From IMG/VR virus record IMGVR_UViG_3300028558_000029, positions 1 to 64,000 of that record: 64,000 nt of DNA; one strand, given 5' to 3'. Shown one piece after another: positions 15,691 to 25,900 of this stretch (the stretch's first letter is position 1; every line of letters begins with the position of its first letter). The translations under genes and the position numbers were made by a program. Below the pieces are notes generated by a model that searched no databases, was not told where the DNA came from, and was given only the letters and a program-made list of their open reading frames with translations. The DNA comes from a virus.

Positions 15691-17765
15691 TGGCTGACGA
15701 ACGCGGCGGCTCTCTTCCGGCGCATCCACCACAGACGCCGGGCTTTCCTGGCAACCCCATGCCCATCGTCTTCGATGGGTTCAGCGGGATGAACACGAAG
15801 CCGTCGCGCCCGGCTATCGAGGACCAGCAAGCCTTCTGGTCTGACGGCTTCATGATGATCGGGCCGAACAACGCCAGGACCCTGCCTGACGTTGGCCCTG
15901 CCATCTACATGGCCCCTCCGGGCCAGCTATCGTTTTTCGGCTTCGCCAATATCGGCGACACGCCGTACTCGATTGCCTTCCTGTCCACCGGCTCCATTGT
16001 CGCGATCAACACCAACACGACGATGACGACCAGCGTCGCGCCGGCCGGAACCATTCTGAACCCGGCCAATCAGATCGGCCTGAGCCAGTGGGGCAGCCAG
16101 TACGTCCTGATCTGCGCGCCGCAGACCAATGGCTACTTCATCTGGGATGGCACGACGCTCTATGAGGCCGGAACGCTCGGCCCAACCGTCCAGATAACCG
16201 ACGACGGTGCCGGCTACACCTCGGCCCCGACCATCAGCGTGATCGGCGGAGCCGGCTCCGGAGCGTCGCTGGTCGCGACAGTCACCAACGGCGGCGTCAC
16301 CGCCATATCGGTGGTCAATCCAGGCACCGGCTACCAGTTTGAGGATCAGCCCTATCTGGCCTTCTCTGGTGGCGGATCGAACACGACGGCGATCCTGACC
16401 GCCACGATTTCCTCTGGGACAATCGCATCGATCAACGTCGTCAATGGTGGCACCGGCTACACCAGTTCAGGGGCGGTGGTCGAGGTTATGGGGGGCGGCG
16501 GAACCGGCGGTGCGGTGACGGTCGGCATCAGTGGCGGGGCCGTCAATTCGACGACCATCACGGCAGCTGGCGAGGGCTACCTGACACCACCATCGATCTA
16601 TGTGACCGATCCAAACAATTCGGTTGCCGAAGCGACGGTCAACGTGATGCCGTTCGGCATCCAGGGCACCGGATTGGAAACCTACCAGGGCCGGGTATGG
16701 ATCGTTAATGGCGCGGCTCCGACCATCCCGCCGCCGCGCGGGCTGGTCCAGTTCAGCGCGCCCGGCGCGCCAGACGACTGGTCGGCCGGCAATGGCGCGG
16801 GCTCGTTTGTTTCGACCGACTCGTTCCTCCGTGTCGGCTTCCACGGGATCAAGCAGAGCAACGGCTTCCTGTATCTGGTCGGAGATTCGTCGCTGAACTA
16901 CATCTCGAACGTCCAGCAGTCGACCGGCGTGCCGCCGATCGTGCAGTTCAGCAACCAGAATGTCGACCCGCAGATCGGCTCGCCTTGGCCGAACACGGTC
17001 CAGGTGTTCAGCCGAAATGTGGTGTTCGCCAATCCGTTCGGCGTTCACGTCTCCTATGGCGGGGCCGTTACCAAGGTCAGCGATGCGCTGGATGGCGTTT
17101 ACACGACAGTTCCGAACTTCGGCAACTCCAACCCCAGCTCGGCCATCGCCGACATCTTCGGCATCCGCGTCTACATGCTGTTGCTGCCGATCATCGATCC
17201 GATCAGCCTCGCCCAGGTCAACAAGCTGCTGCTGTGGGACGGGAAGAAGTGGTTCGCGGCCTCACAAACCATCGGCCTGACCCAGGTTTCGTCGCAGGAA
17301 ATCAACTCGGAGCTGACTTCGTGGGGCACTGACGGGACCGGCATCTATCCACTGTTCCAGCTGCCGAGCGGCTCGCTTCAGAAGGTGATCGAGTCCAAGC
17401 TGTGGGACTTCCCTGGCTACGACTGGACCAAGACGGCGCTGCGCCTGTATGGCATGGTCTTCTATTATTCGCTGGTATCTCCCGATCTGGTCATCTCGAT
17501 TGACACTTCGGTTGCTGGCGTGTCCCAGCAGATCGTGGTGTCCGGAACCACCATCAAGATTTTCAACCAGTTCGGAGCGCTTGTTCCGGTGTTCAACAAT
17601 GTTGGAGCGCCGGTCAATGTAGGCGGCGCGGTCCTGAATGTGTTCGGACCTCTACCGACTTCCCAGGCCGGGCCGCTTATCGGGTTGACACTCACTACCG
17701 ACGCGGCCGATATGGTGCTATTGTCCCTGAAGATTTGGGAACGCGCTACCCAGGCGAACCTGTAA
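15690..17765 (+). CDS. tail hub / stabilisation protein with GxGY beta repeats
   Basis: A 691-residue beta-rich protein coupled to the gene before it. The N-terminal FDGFSGMNTKPSRPAI and the repeated strand pattern (FWSDGFMMIG, YVLICAPQTNGYFIWDG, FLYLVGDSSLNYI) resemble the propeller-like tail hub proteins of podoviruses. Four GxGYxxxP-type units lie at about 170-310, inserted in the core. It would close the head exit or form the tail knob. Confidence 0.6.
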   Translation: MADERGGSLPAHPPQTPGFPGNPMPIVFDGFSGMNTKPSRPAIEDQQAFWSDGFMMIGPNNARTLPDVGPAIYMAPPGQLSFFGFANIGDTPYSIAFLSTGSIVAINTNTTMTTSVAPAGTILNPANQIGLSQWGSQYVLICAPQTNGYFIWDGTTLYEAGTLGPTVQITDDGAGYTSAPTISVIGGAGSGASLVATVTNGGVTAISVVNPGTGYQFEDQPYLAFSGGGSNTTAILTATISSGTIASINVVNGGTGYTSSGAVVEVMGGGGTGGAVTVGISGGAVNSTTITAAGEGYLTPPSIYVTDPNNSVAEATVNVMPFGIQGTGLETYQGRVWIVNGAAPTIPPPRGLVQFSAPGAPDDWSAGNGAGSFVSTDSFLRVGFHGIKQSNGFLYLVGDSSLNYISNVQQSTGVPPIVQFSNQNVDPQIGSPWPNTVQVFSRNVVFANPFGVHVSYGGAVTKVSDALDGVYTTVPNFGNSNPSSAIADIFGIRVYMLLLPIIDPISLAQVNKLLLWDGKKWFAASQTIGLTQVSSQEINSELTSWGTDGTGIYPLFQLPSGSLQKVIESKLWDFPGYDWTKTALRLYGMVFYYSLVSPDLVISIDTSVAGVSQQIVVSGTTIKIFNQFGALVPVFNNVGAPVNVGGAVLNVFGPLPTSQAGPLIGLTLTTDAADMVLLSLKIWERATQANL

Positions 17766-18538
17766 TGCCCCTACCAATCATATTCGGCCCACTTACCAGC
17801 ATCGTCACGACCTACTTCGACGAGAACTTCGCCGCCGTGGGCGAGCTGGTGATTGCGCCGTGCTCGATTGCCGGCACGAACTCACTGGTCCTGACGCCGT
17901 TCGCCAACAATCCGACCGTATCGCTCTACGGCAACTACATGGTGTTCAGCGGTGTCGCGTCCGGCACCAACACCACGGCGGTCACAGCACAGCTCCTCGG
18001 GCTTGGCACATTGCCAGTTTACACGGATACAGCCGGCGGCCCGGTGGCGCTGACTGGTGGCGAGATCGTCATCGGCAATCTGGTGATGCTGGTCTACGAC
18101 GCCAATCTTGGTGGCGGCGGCGGCGGATTCCACCTCCTGTCCAGTTCTCAGGTCCAGCACTTCACGTCGCTGGCGGTTTCTGGCCTGCTTACGGCCGGAA
18201 CGGTTTCGGTCAGTGGAGCCGTTACCGCCGCCACCGTGTCGGCGACCTCGCTTGTGGTCGGCGGCGGGGCGGCTGTAAAGCATGTCCTGTCAGCCACCGC
18301 GTCGCTCACCTTCGCCTCGATCGTGCCGGGGGCCAGTCAGGACCAGACCGTGACCGTGACCGGAGCTGTGGTCGGCGACGGTGTATTCCTGGGGATGCCG
18401 GCTTCGGTTACGGCTGGGGTTGCCTACGATGGCCGCGTCTCGGCCACCAACCTTGTCGTGGTTCGCGCGACCAACGCCACCTCTGGAACGGTGACGCCGG
18501 CAGCCGGAACTTTCCGCGCGGTTGTCATGGGCTTCTGA
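17765..18538 (+). CDS. tail-associated structural protein with fibre-like C-terminus
   Basis: A 257-residue protein; the ATG 17765 overlaps the preceding stop. The N-terminal 110 residues have an ordered beta domain, then a hydrophobic beta-helix-like stretch rich in VSGAV/TAATVSAT repeats, and a C-terminal domain (VLSATASLTFASIVPGAS to RAVVMGF). That last domain is a common trimeric end of phage fibres and decoration proteins. It is probably a minor tail or fibre-adaptor protein. Confidence 0.55.
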   Translation: MPLPIIFGPLTSIVTTYFDENFAAVGELVIAPCSIAGTNSLVLTPFANNPTVSLYGNYMVFSGVASGTNTTAVTAQLLGLGTLPVYTDTAGGPVALTGGEIVIGNLVMLVYDANLGGGGGGFHLLSSSQVQHFTSLAVSGLLTAGTVSVSGAVTAATVSATSLVVGGGAAVKHVLSATASLTFASIVPGASQDQTVTVTGAVVGDGVFLGMPASVTAGVAYDGRVSATNLVVVRATNATSGTVTPAAGTFRAVVMGF

Positions 18539-18879
18539 TGTCGCTTGGTCAGCTCTATAACACGCCGGGCGATGGTCCGGGAATGAACGAGTTTTCGTTC
18601 GCCAATCAGGACCACCATCTTCAGATCGCTAGGGCAATCTATTCTCAGGCCGGAATTTTTATTCCGGTCTATTCGCTTGATCCAATCCACCTCGCCGACC
18701 CTGGCGTCTTCCTGTACCAGCATCAGCAGGCTCACAACGTCCAGAATTCTGTCCTTGGCATTCAAGGCAATGACTTGACAGACATCGACTTGACGAAGAG
18801 AAGTGAGCTGGAAGAGTGGATTCTGATCCACTTTCAGGAACACTTTGCTGCTCAACAGATATTGGGGTTGACCCTATGA
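18538..18879 (+). CDS. small tail-region protein, unknown
   Basis: A 113-residue protein starting MSLGQLYNTPGDG, with the ATG overlapping the preceding TGA. It has QDHHLQIARAIYSQ and HQQAHNVQNSVLGIQGNDL helices and no membrane span. The coding sequence contains a perfect CCGGAAT-tttt-ATTCCGG hairpin at 18650-18667. Proteins of this sort, with a conserved HQQAH-like helix, occur between tail and internal virion genes in related phages (from memory). Confidence 0.55.
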   Translation: MSLGQLYNTPGDGPGMNEFSFANQDHHLQIARAIYSQAGIFIPVYSLDPIHLADPGVFLYQHQQAHNVQNSVLGIQGNDLTDIDLTKRSELEEWILIHFQEHFAAQQILGLTL

Positions 18880-19475
18880 TCGATCTTCAGCCTGCCGTCG
18901 TTCCTGTCCGTCGCGGGCGTCCGCCTAGGAAGGACATCGAAGGAATCGAGCGAACCAAGAATCGCTTCGATGTCCTGGAGGACAGGGACACAAGCCGTCC
19001 AGAGCCCGTCCCTGAAAACCGACAGGAAGTCGTCTTCGATACGACAACCAAGGCCGATTTGTCGGTCACTCGCTTCATGTATGAGGACCTGCTGACCATA
19101 GGCCCGTGGCTGGCAATGCGGCTGCGCATGGATCGCCGGCCAGACCTGTCCGACCGAATGGTCATCGGGTGGCTGCGCGGCTGCATGGACAACAATCTAT
19201 TCTGCCTGCTGAAGAACGAGAATGCGGTCGGTCTGGCCCAGATCACCTACGATCCGCTTGACCCGCGCCCGGTCCTGGAAGAGCTGTTCGTTTACACGAA
19301 AGACGGCTGCGAGGCCGATGGTTTGCCGATCCTCGACCGCTTCATCGAATGGGGCAAGCAGATGCAGGCTTTCCGCGTGGTCTTCGGGGGCGAGAGCGAT
19401 GTCCCCGGACAGATGATCGAGGAGAGGTACGGGCGCACCAAGCAGAGGGTGTCGCACTACCTGCCGCTAAAGTGA
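18876..19475 (+). CDS. GNAT-fold-like virion-region protein 1
   Basis: A 199-residue protein starting at ATG 18876. It has a basic N-terminus, then LLKNENAVGLAQITYDPLDPRPVLEELFVY, the beta3-beta4 pair of a GNAT fold, followed by a DGLPILDRFIEWGKQMQ helix. A clear acetyl-CoA P-loop (RxxGxG/A) is not seen, so catalysis is doubtful. The next gene is a second GNAT-like protein. Such pairs are common near internal virion genes; their role is unknown. Confidence 0.5.
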   Translation: MIDLQPAVVPVRRGRPPRKDIEGIERTKNRFDVLEDRDTSRPEPVPENRQEVVFDTTTKADLSVTRFMYEDLLTIGPWLAMRLRMDRRPDLSDRMVIGWLRGCMDNNLFCLLKNENAVGLAQITYDPLDPRPVLEELFVYTKDGCEADGLPILDRFIEWGKQMQAFRVVFGGESDVPGQMIEERYGRTKQRVSHYLPLK

Positions 19476-20230
19476 TCATCGAGCGCCAATATGACGCCAG
19501 GAAGATTGATGGGTTCCTGAACCATCCCGAGGTGTACGAGGCTATCGCTGGCCCGCATGTCGGACCATTCAGCATGCAGTATCTGATCGACCAAAATCTT
19601 GGCATCATCCTGGCCGGAGAGTTCGGTGGGTTTGTCGTCTACCAGACCCAGCCAGGAACCTATGGATTTCACACCGCCGTAGTTCCGGAGGGGCGCGGTC
19701 GGTGGGCGATGAGGATGTTCATCGACGGACTGAGATGGATGTTTACACGAACTGACGCCGTGGAGCTGATGACCCACCGTCCGGCCGGGAATCTGGCGGC
19801 GCTGACTGCGCTGAAGCGTTCCGGGGCCTCTCATGAATTCACTACGCGCCCGCTGTGGCCGATCAACGGAATCCTGGTGAAGATGGACGTTTATGCTTTC
19901 CGTATCCAGGAGTGGGCGAAGTCAGTCCCGGGCATGACGGCGGTCGGCAGGGATTTTCACGAAACGCTTGAACGAAAGACCGCAGGTACAGGCAAGTTTA
20001 ATCATGAGGATGACGATTTGCACGACAGATATGTGGGGATCGCCATCGAGATGATCAGAAATGGCCAGACAAGCAAGGGGGTTGGGTTCTACAATCGATG
20101 GGCGGCGATGGCCGGTTATAAGCCGATTGTCATTCGGAGCACCAACCCGCTCACGATCGATATATGGGACGCCATTATAGAGATCTGGGCAGACGATTTC
20201 GAGGTAGTCAATGCCAACCGGAGGTCTTGA
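19472..20230 (+). CDS. GNAT-fold-like virion-region protein 2
   Basis: A 252-residue protein starting at GTG 19472. It carries the recurrent phage pattern FLNHPEVYEAIAGPHVGPF, then GEFGGFVVYQTQPGTYGFHTAVVPEGRGRWA and LRWMFTRTDAVELMTHRPAGN, which corresponds to a GNAT core with GRGRWA in the cofactor-loop position. An extra C-terminal segment of about 90 residues follows. It could be an active acetyltransferase or a structural derivative. Confidence 0.6.
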   Translation: MIIERQYDARKIDGFLNHPEVYEAIAGPHVGPFSMQYLIDQNLGIILAGEFGGFVVYQTQPGTYGFHTAVVPEGRGRWAMRMFIDGLRWMFTRTDAVELMTHRPAGNLAALTALKRSGASHEFTTRPLWPINGILVKMDVYAFRIQEWAKSVPGMTAVGRDFHETLERKTAGTGKFNHEDDDLHDRYVGIAIEMIRNGQTSKGVGFYNRWAAMAGYKPIVIRSTNPLTIDIWDAIIEIWADDFEVVNANRRS

Positions 20231-21464
20231 TGCACTGGCGATTGGGGCTCTGATCGGGGCCGGAACCGGTGCCGTTGAAGCGTCAACGGGCCACGGCAAG
20301 TGGTTGCCTGATGTTCTCGGGGGTGCGGTTGTAGGGGCGGCGACCGGTGGTCTGGCTGGCCCGATTGGCAGCGCAGTCGGCGGTGAGTTTGGTGGTCTGG
20401 TCGGCGGTGTGGGGGCTGGTGCGCTTGGTGGACTTGCTGACGCTGCGATCACCGGACAGAAGCCTGGGCCGGCGGCTCTGTTTGGCGGCATTACTGGCGG
20501 TATTGGCGCTGGGCTGAGCGGAAACATCTCAGGAGGGTCAGGCGGTCTGTTTGGCAGCGGGGCTCCCAGCGCCGCCGCTGGGCTTACGTCGGCCGCCGCA
20601 CCAAGCGGATTCGATGTCTCGGGTGGGCTTGGCGCGACTGGCGATTTAACATCGTCTGGGCTTGGCAATCTCGACCCATCGGCACTGGCGATTTCTGGCG
20701 GTGGCGGAAGTCTGCCTGTCGGAGGACTGACTGGCGTTGCACCGGCCTCGGTTGGTTCTGGAGACTCTCTTTCCGGTCTGATTGGTCCAGGCGGCGGCGG
20801 TGGCCAGGGATCGGTCCTTACTGGCACAATTCCTGTGGTTGGTTCTCCGACTGGGTCTGGAGTTGGGGTTCCTGGTGGGGCTCCTGGTACAGCAACTCCC
20901 GGAAGTGCAATCGATCCGACCAAGGCAGCATTCTCTAGCTTTATAGACAATCCGAGTTTTGGCGGCGCGGGCGATGTCTTGAAGTCGACCGTCACGAATC
21001 ATCCACTGGATATTCTGAACGCAGCGCTGCTTGGCAAGTCAGCTTTGGCCCAGAATAACATTCCTGGCATGAAGCAGCTTGAGGCTAACGCCGCCATCGT
21101 CAGCGCCAATTCGCAAGCGATGCAGAACGCCCTCAACGGCCAGCTGCCACCGCTCGCAGCCAACGCGCTCAAGGCCGCGTCGAATTCAGCCAAGGCTTCG
21201 GTCCGCTCCTATCTGGCGGCCAACGGCTTGGGCAACAGCACGATCGCGTCCAGCATGGAGCAGGCGATCGACGCCAACATGGCCCAGCAGACCTTCGCTA
21301 TCGCCGACAAGCTGGTCGCGCAAGGCGTCGATCTGGCAAGCATCAGCTCGAACATGTGGGCCAGCATTCTCCAGGCCAATACGACCCAGAACAATGCGCT
21401 CATGCAGAGCATCGCGTCGTTCTCGGCCGGTCTGGTGCCGGCGAAGCTCGGCAAGGCCGCGTGA
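20211..21464 (+). CDS. Gly/Ala-rich internal virion protein candidate
   Basis: A 417-residue protein. The first 240 residues are extremely Gly/Ala/Ser-rich with hydrophobic runs (AIGALIGAGTGAVEAST, VLGGAVVGAATGGLAGPIG), able to insert in a membrane. The C-terminal 180 residues are helical and Ala/Asn/Gln-rich. This composition and its place just before two long helical proteins suit an ejection or internal core protein that enters the host envelope with the DNA. No enzymatic motif is seen. Confidence 0.55.
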   Translation: MPTGGLDALAIGALIGAGTGAVEASTGHGKWLPDVLGGAVVGAATGGLAGPIGSAVGGEFGGLVGGVGAGALGGLADAAITGQKPGPAALFGGITGGIGAGLSGNISGGSGGLFGSGAPSAAAGLTSAAAPSGFDVSGGLGATGDLTSSGLGNLDPSALAISGGGGSLPVGGLTGVAPASVGSGDSLSGLIGPGGGGGQGSVLTGTIPVVGSPTGSGVGVPGGAPGTATPGSAIDPTKAAFSSFIDNPSFGGAGDVLKSTVTNHPLDILNAALLGKSALAQNNIPGMKQLEANAAIVSANSQAMQNALNGQLPPLAANALKAASNSAKASVRSYLAANGLGNSTIASSMEQAIDANMAQQTFAIADKLVAQGVDLASISSNMWASILQANTTQNNALMQSIASFSAGLVPAKLGKAA

Positions 21465-21467
21465 TAG

Positions 21468-22979
21468 ATGGCAGACGCAGCCGTAGCGGATGACGACACC
21501 AAGGTGCTGAACGGGACCGAGGGCGGCATAGCCGCGCCCGCCGAGGTCAGCATTCCGGACGATGCTTCGCCGCGCACAAAGACCATCGATTATGCGATGG
21601 ATCAGATCGCCAGGAACCATGCCGCCCTTCACGATCTGAGCATGGGCCTGGAGAAGCAGAACGCCGATCTGATGAAGGCTTCTCAGGCGTCTTCAGATAC
21701 GGCCAAGGCGCGCGGTCAGGCGCTCAAGCAGCCGCAGATTCCAGAGGACGCGACCAAGCCGTTCCAGTCCAACCAGCAGCCAACCTCGCCGCTGGAATCG
21801 TTCGGGTCGCTAGCGTCGACGTTCGGCCTGATGGCCTCGCTGTTCACCAAGACGCCGCTCACTTCGGCGCTGAACGCGGCTGGCAGCGCCATGCAGGCCG
21901 TCAAGCAGGGCGACATCGATGCCTACAACGCATCGCTGGCGGCCTGGAAGACCCACACCGAAATGGCGCTGAAGCAGTACGATCTGGAGAGCAAGTCGTA
22001 CCACGATGCCATGGAGCTGATCGGCAAGGACGATTCGCAGGCCCAGGCTCGCATCCGCACCATGGCGACGCTGAGCAACAATCAGTACATGCGTGCCGCC
22101 GCCGAGGCCGGGCGCTTCGATCTGGCGATGGAATATCTGACAAAGATGGACGGGCTGGCCAACAAGACCAGGAATCTGAAGTTCGATCCGCTCGAAACCA
22201 TGTACATGCAGATGCGGAAAGATGATCCGGAGGGGGACCCGGTCAAGCAGCTTCTGTCGGCCCAGAAGCAGTTGTCTGATGCCAAGGCCAAGGAAAACGA
22301 CAGCAGCAAGCAGTCGCCCTCCACTCAGGTTTTTGATGCCAGGGTCAAAGAATACAAGGGCCAGCACGACGGCCAGGAGCCGCCGGCCGATATGAAGCAG
22401 AAGTGGCTGTCGGAGATTCAGTTCCAGCAGGGTGCGACGAAGAACGCTCTTCCGACGCCGGCAGACGCCGCTCGCATGCGTGCCAGCGAAGATCAGATCA
22501 TCATCACCCAGGCCAAAATTGACAGCGCGATTGACGATGTGAACAAGACAATCGCCTCGGTTGGCTTCAAGGGCAGGATTGGCAAGGCGGCCGAGACGGT
22601 CGGCAACATCCTTGGTCTGACCGACGATGCTACCCGCCACGTCCTCCAGAGCAAGCTAGACGACATTGCGCTGGAAGCCTCCACCACCCTCAAGGGATGG
22701 GCGGTTTCGTCACGCATTCCGGTTGCTATGCAGAAGGTCGTGCGCGATATAGTCGGCGGTCGGCTTGATCCAGGGACGACGTGGCAGAACACGGTGGCTG
22801 GGCTCAAGTACGTCAAGAAGGCCCTTGAGGCACAGAAGGCGGCGAGCGAGGCCGAAAGACATGGCGACACGATTTCGCCTTTCGCAGCCAAGCGGCTCGT
22901 CGGGCCGGATGACAACTCTGGCGGCGGGGGCTCTGGCGGCAATCCGTGGGATAGCGATCCGGCTGTCGGGGGGCAGTGA
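21468..22979 (+). CDS. internal virion protein candidate, helical
   Basis: A 503-residue protein dominated by charged helices with coiled-coil tendency (SDAKAKENDSSKQ region and others) and a short hydrophobic stretch near 125. It is placed between the Gly-rich protein and the 1002-residue protein. Three consecutive large helical genes ahead of the fibres match the internal core or ejection proteins of podoviruses. No catalytic motif is evident. Confidence 0.5.
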   Translation: MADAAVADDDTKVLNGTEGGIAAPAEVSIPDDASPRTKTIDYAMDQIARNHAALHDLSMGLEKQNADLMKASQASSDTAKARGQALKQPQIPEDATKPFQSNQQPTSPLESFGSLASTFGLMASLFTKTPLTSALNAAGSAMQAVKQGDIDAYNASLAAWKTHTEMALKQYDLESKSYHDAMELIGKDDSQAQARIRTMATLSNNQYMRAAAEAGRFDLAMEYLTKMDGLANKTRNLKFDPLETMYMQMRKDDPEGDPVKQLLSAQKQLSDAKAKENDSSKQSPSTQVFDARVKEYKGQHDGQEPPADMKQKWLSEIQFQQGATKNALPTPADAARMRASEDQIIITQAKIDSAIDDVNKTIASVGFKGRIGKAAETVGNILGLTDDATRHVLQSKLDDIALEASTTLKGWAVSSRIPVAMQKVVRDIVGGRLDPGTTWQNTVAGLKYVKKALEAQKAASEAERHGDTISPFAAKRLVGPDDNSGGGGSGGNPWDSDPAVGGQ

Positions 22980-25900
22980 TGCCTGAAGTCAAGCCGCTGG
23001 ACATTCCGTCGGTCACCGACGCCGAAAGCTACGGCAAGATCACCGAGGGCGGGCAGTACACGACTCCTGAAGGCAAGCTTCAGGTCAAGCCCTATGTGGT
23101 CAACAAGGAAGACCCGTCGAGCTACCGTGACATTCCTGACGGCCGGCTGTACCGTGACCCAGAAGGCGTGCTCAGGACCAAGCCGACCTACGAGCCGATC
23201 CATCCTGGCGCGCAGACGCTTTTCGACATGACCGACAATGTCGAGGAGCAGGAAAAAGTCCTGTCCAAGTTCTACGGAGCCGACTCGATCAAGCGCGATC
23301 CGGTCGGCGACCCGTACATCGTTACCCAGGATGGCAAGCGCCTGAAGCCAGGACGTGGCATGCCGGCCGTGACCGGGGCAATCGCCAGCCAGGCCTTGCC
23401 TATGGGATTGGCGGCTGGCGGAGACTTTCTTGGCGGTGCCGGCGGCGGACCGGTCGGTGCCGTGGCTGGTGGTGCCGCAGGTTCGATGCTGGGCCAAGAA
23501 CTCAACAACACCATCCTGCGCGCCGCTGGCGTCTACGACGAGACGGGGGCGCAAGAGTTTAAACAACTGATGGGGGCTGCCCAAGGCGGTGGCATCGGCA
23601 GTGGTGTGGGGCGCGGAGCGGGGCTGATTGCCGGCGGCGCAGCCAAGGCGGCTGGTGTGGCTGGAAGTGTGATCCCGAGCTGGCTGCGCGGAGTCATGGG
23701 GGCCGACCCGGAAAGGCTGAAGATCGCTCTCGACCTGGATGCGCAGGGCGTCCGCTCATGGCCGAGCAAGTGGGCCACCCACACTCCGGTTCTGCCGTTC
23801 TACGAGGCCATGTCGCGCCGGTTCGGCTTCGATCCGGTCAGGACAACCGGCAAGGAATATTACGAGCGCACCGCAACCGATCTGCTTCATCAGCTTGGCG
23901 TCGAGCGTGGCAGTGCTGGCCGGTTGACTGAACAGGGTTCCATTCCAGGCGTGCGAGCGGCGAGCGCCGTCGATCCTGGTCAGGCCGGTCAGCTCCTTAG
24001 AGATCGTGTAAACAGAGATATGGCTGTCGCCGATGGCCGGCTTGAAGTGGCGCAGCGCGCTGCCGAGGCCGCCGCGCGTGAACGCGCCGCCGGCACATCG
24101 GCGGACGCTGATCGCACCTACCAGGATGCCCTGAAGGCGTTGAACGAGGAAGCCAACTCGGCAACGATGCAGGCGCAGCATCTTCTGGACGGTGAGTTCA
24201 AGTCGATCATCGACGACAACAAGAAGGCCATCGACATCGCCAAGGCCGGCGAAAACCCCGGCGATTTGGCTCGCAACATGGCCAACAAGATCGTGACGCT
24301 GCGTACCGCGATCACACGTCGCGCCCGCATGATGTATAGCGCGGCGGACAAGGCGGCCGGAGACGATATTCCTGATGTTTCCAAGCTGACCGGGGCGGTT
24401 GACGAGTTCCGTTCTCGTTTGCCGCAGGACATCAAGGAAAATCACCCAGGACTTGTGATCATGCTCGACAAGCTGGGCAAGCCCAAAGAAGCACAGGGCG
24501 GCGTTGGCGGGCAGGTTGCGGCCGACTTCGGCGCTGGTGGGGCCGGCGGTGAGCCGGCCAAGTCTGAGCCAATGACATTCGGTCAGCTACGCATGCTGCG
24601 CACAATGCTGCGCGATGTGCCAAACTGGGGCAATCTCGATCCGTCGTTTCGTGACGGCATGTACAAGTTCTTCTCCGGCAAGGTCGACGAGGCCATCCAC
24701 GACTCGGCCAACTCTCCTGGAATACAGCGCGCCGCCGGCCTTCTAGATCAGGCTGACTCGTTCTACTCCAAGAACATGGCGCAGTTTCGCGATACCAAGA
24801 TTCAGCAGATCACCGATACGATCAAGGCCGGAATGCCACCAGACCCTGGCGAGATTGCCTCCATGGCGATGCAGGGCGGCTGGACGGAGCGCATGGGCGC
24901 TTTGCGTCGCATCACCGGGCCGCAGGTATGGAAGGCCGTCCAGTCAGCCGACACCAACCAGATGATTCAGGCGAGCCGTCGTGTCGACGGCACGATCAGT
25001 GGCAAGGACTTCGCCCGTCAGGTCGAGGACCGTGTCCAGAACGGCGTGCTGGACGGAGCCTACGACAAGGTGACCGCCGACCGACTGAAACTCCAGGCCA
25101 GTCGGGCTCTGTTCCATGGTGGCGATAGCGATATCGTGCTCGCCCCTGGCGACACACTTGAGACGTTGTCCAAGCGCCTATTCGACGCCAGAGAGCAGAT
25201 CAAGCAAATGGCGCAGCAGAATCCGGAGCGAGTTCTGCGTGACGAGATGCAGCGAGCGCAGCGCGAATCCGCTATGCGCGCCAGAACGCTGACGGTCGAG
25301 CGCCGAAATGACCCACTGTCCTTTCTGGCCAGCCCATCCGTTGGCGCGGTCGATGCGGCGGAGAAGATTCTCGGAAGCCCCGACCTGATGAAGACGGTCA
25401 TGCAGCGTTACGGTCAGGACAGTCCAGAGTGGATAACTATCCGTAACGTCGCTGTCCGTCGCATCCTTCAGAGAGAATTCGATAGTACGGGAAAGCTGCT
25501 CGGCGACGTGGCCGGAAAGATTCCGGAAGAGGCGCAGCGCATGTTGTTCCCAGGTCAGGCGTATGACGACTTCCATAAGCTGGCGAGCAATATGGAATAT
25601 CTGATCTCCGACGTTCCTGACATGGGCTCGTCGCTGGCTACCGCCGCTGGCGTCATGAATCCCGCTTCGTGGCTTAACCGCCTGTCCCATCCGATTGGCA
25701 AGGTCGCCAAGGCGGTTCCGACCGTGGCCGCCCGTGCCGCTGTCGAAGGTGTGGTGGCAGCTTTCGCTCGCTTCGGTACTGGTGGCCCACTGCTGCGCTA
25801 CGTCGCCAAGGGCCTGGACGGCAGCCCGGCGCAACGCGAGGCGATTCGCGAGTTCGTGCGGAAAGCTATCGCTTCCGGTGGGGCCGGGTTCAGCGCGGCT

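Noticed and set aside
19922-20995. Reverse-strand Pro-rich frame of 357 codons
   Set aside because: It mirrors the Gly-rich repeats of the forward internal virion gene; Pro-rich antisense of Gly codons is expected and there is no ribosome site.
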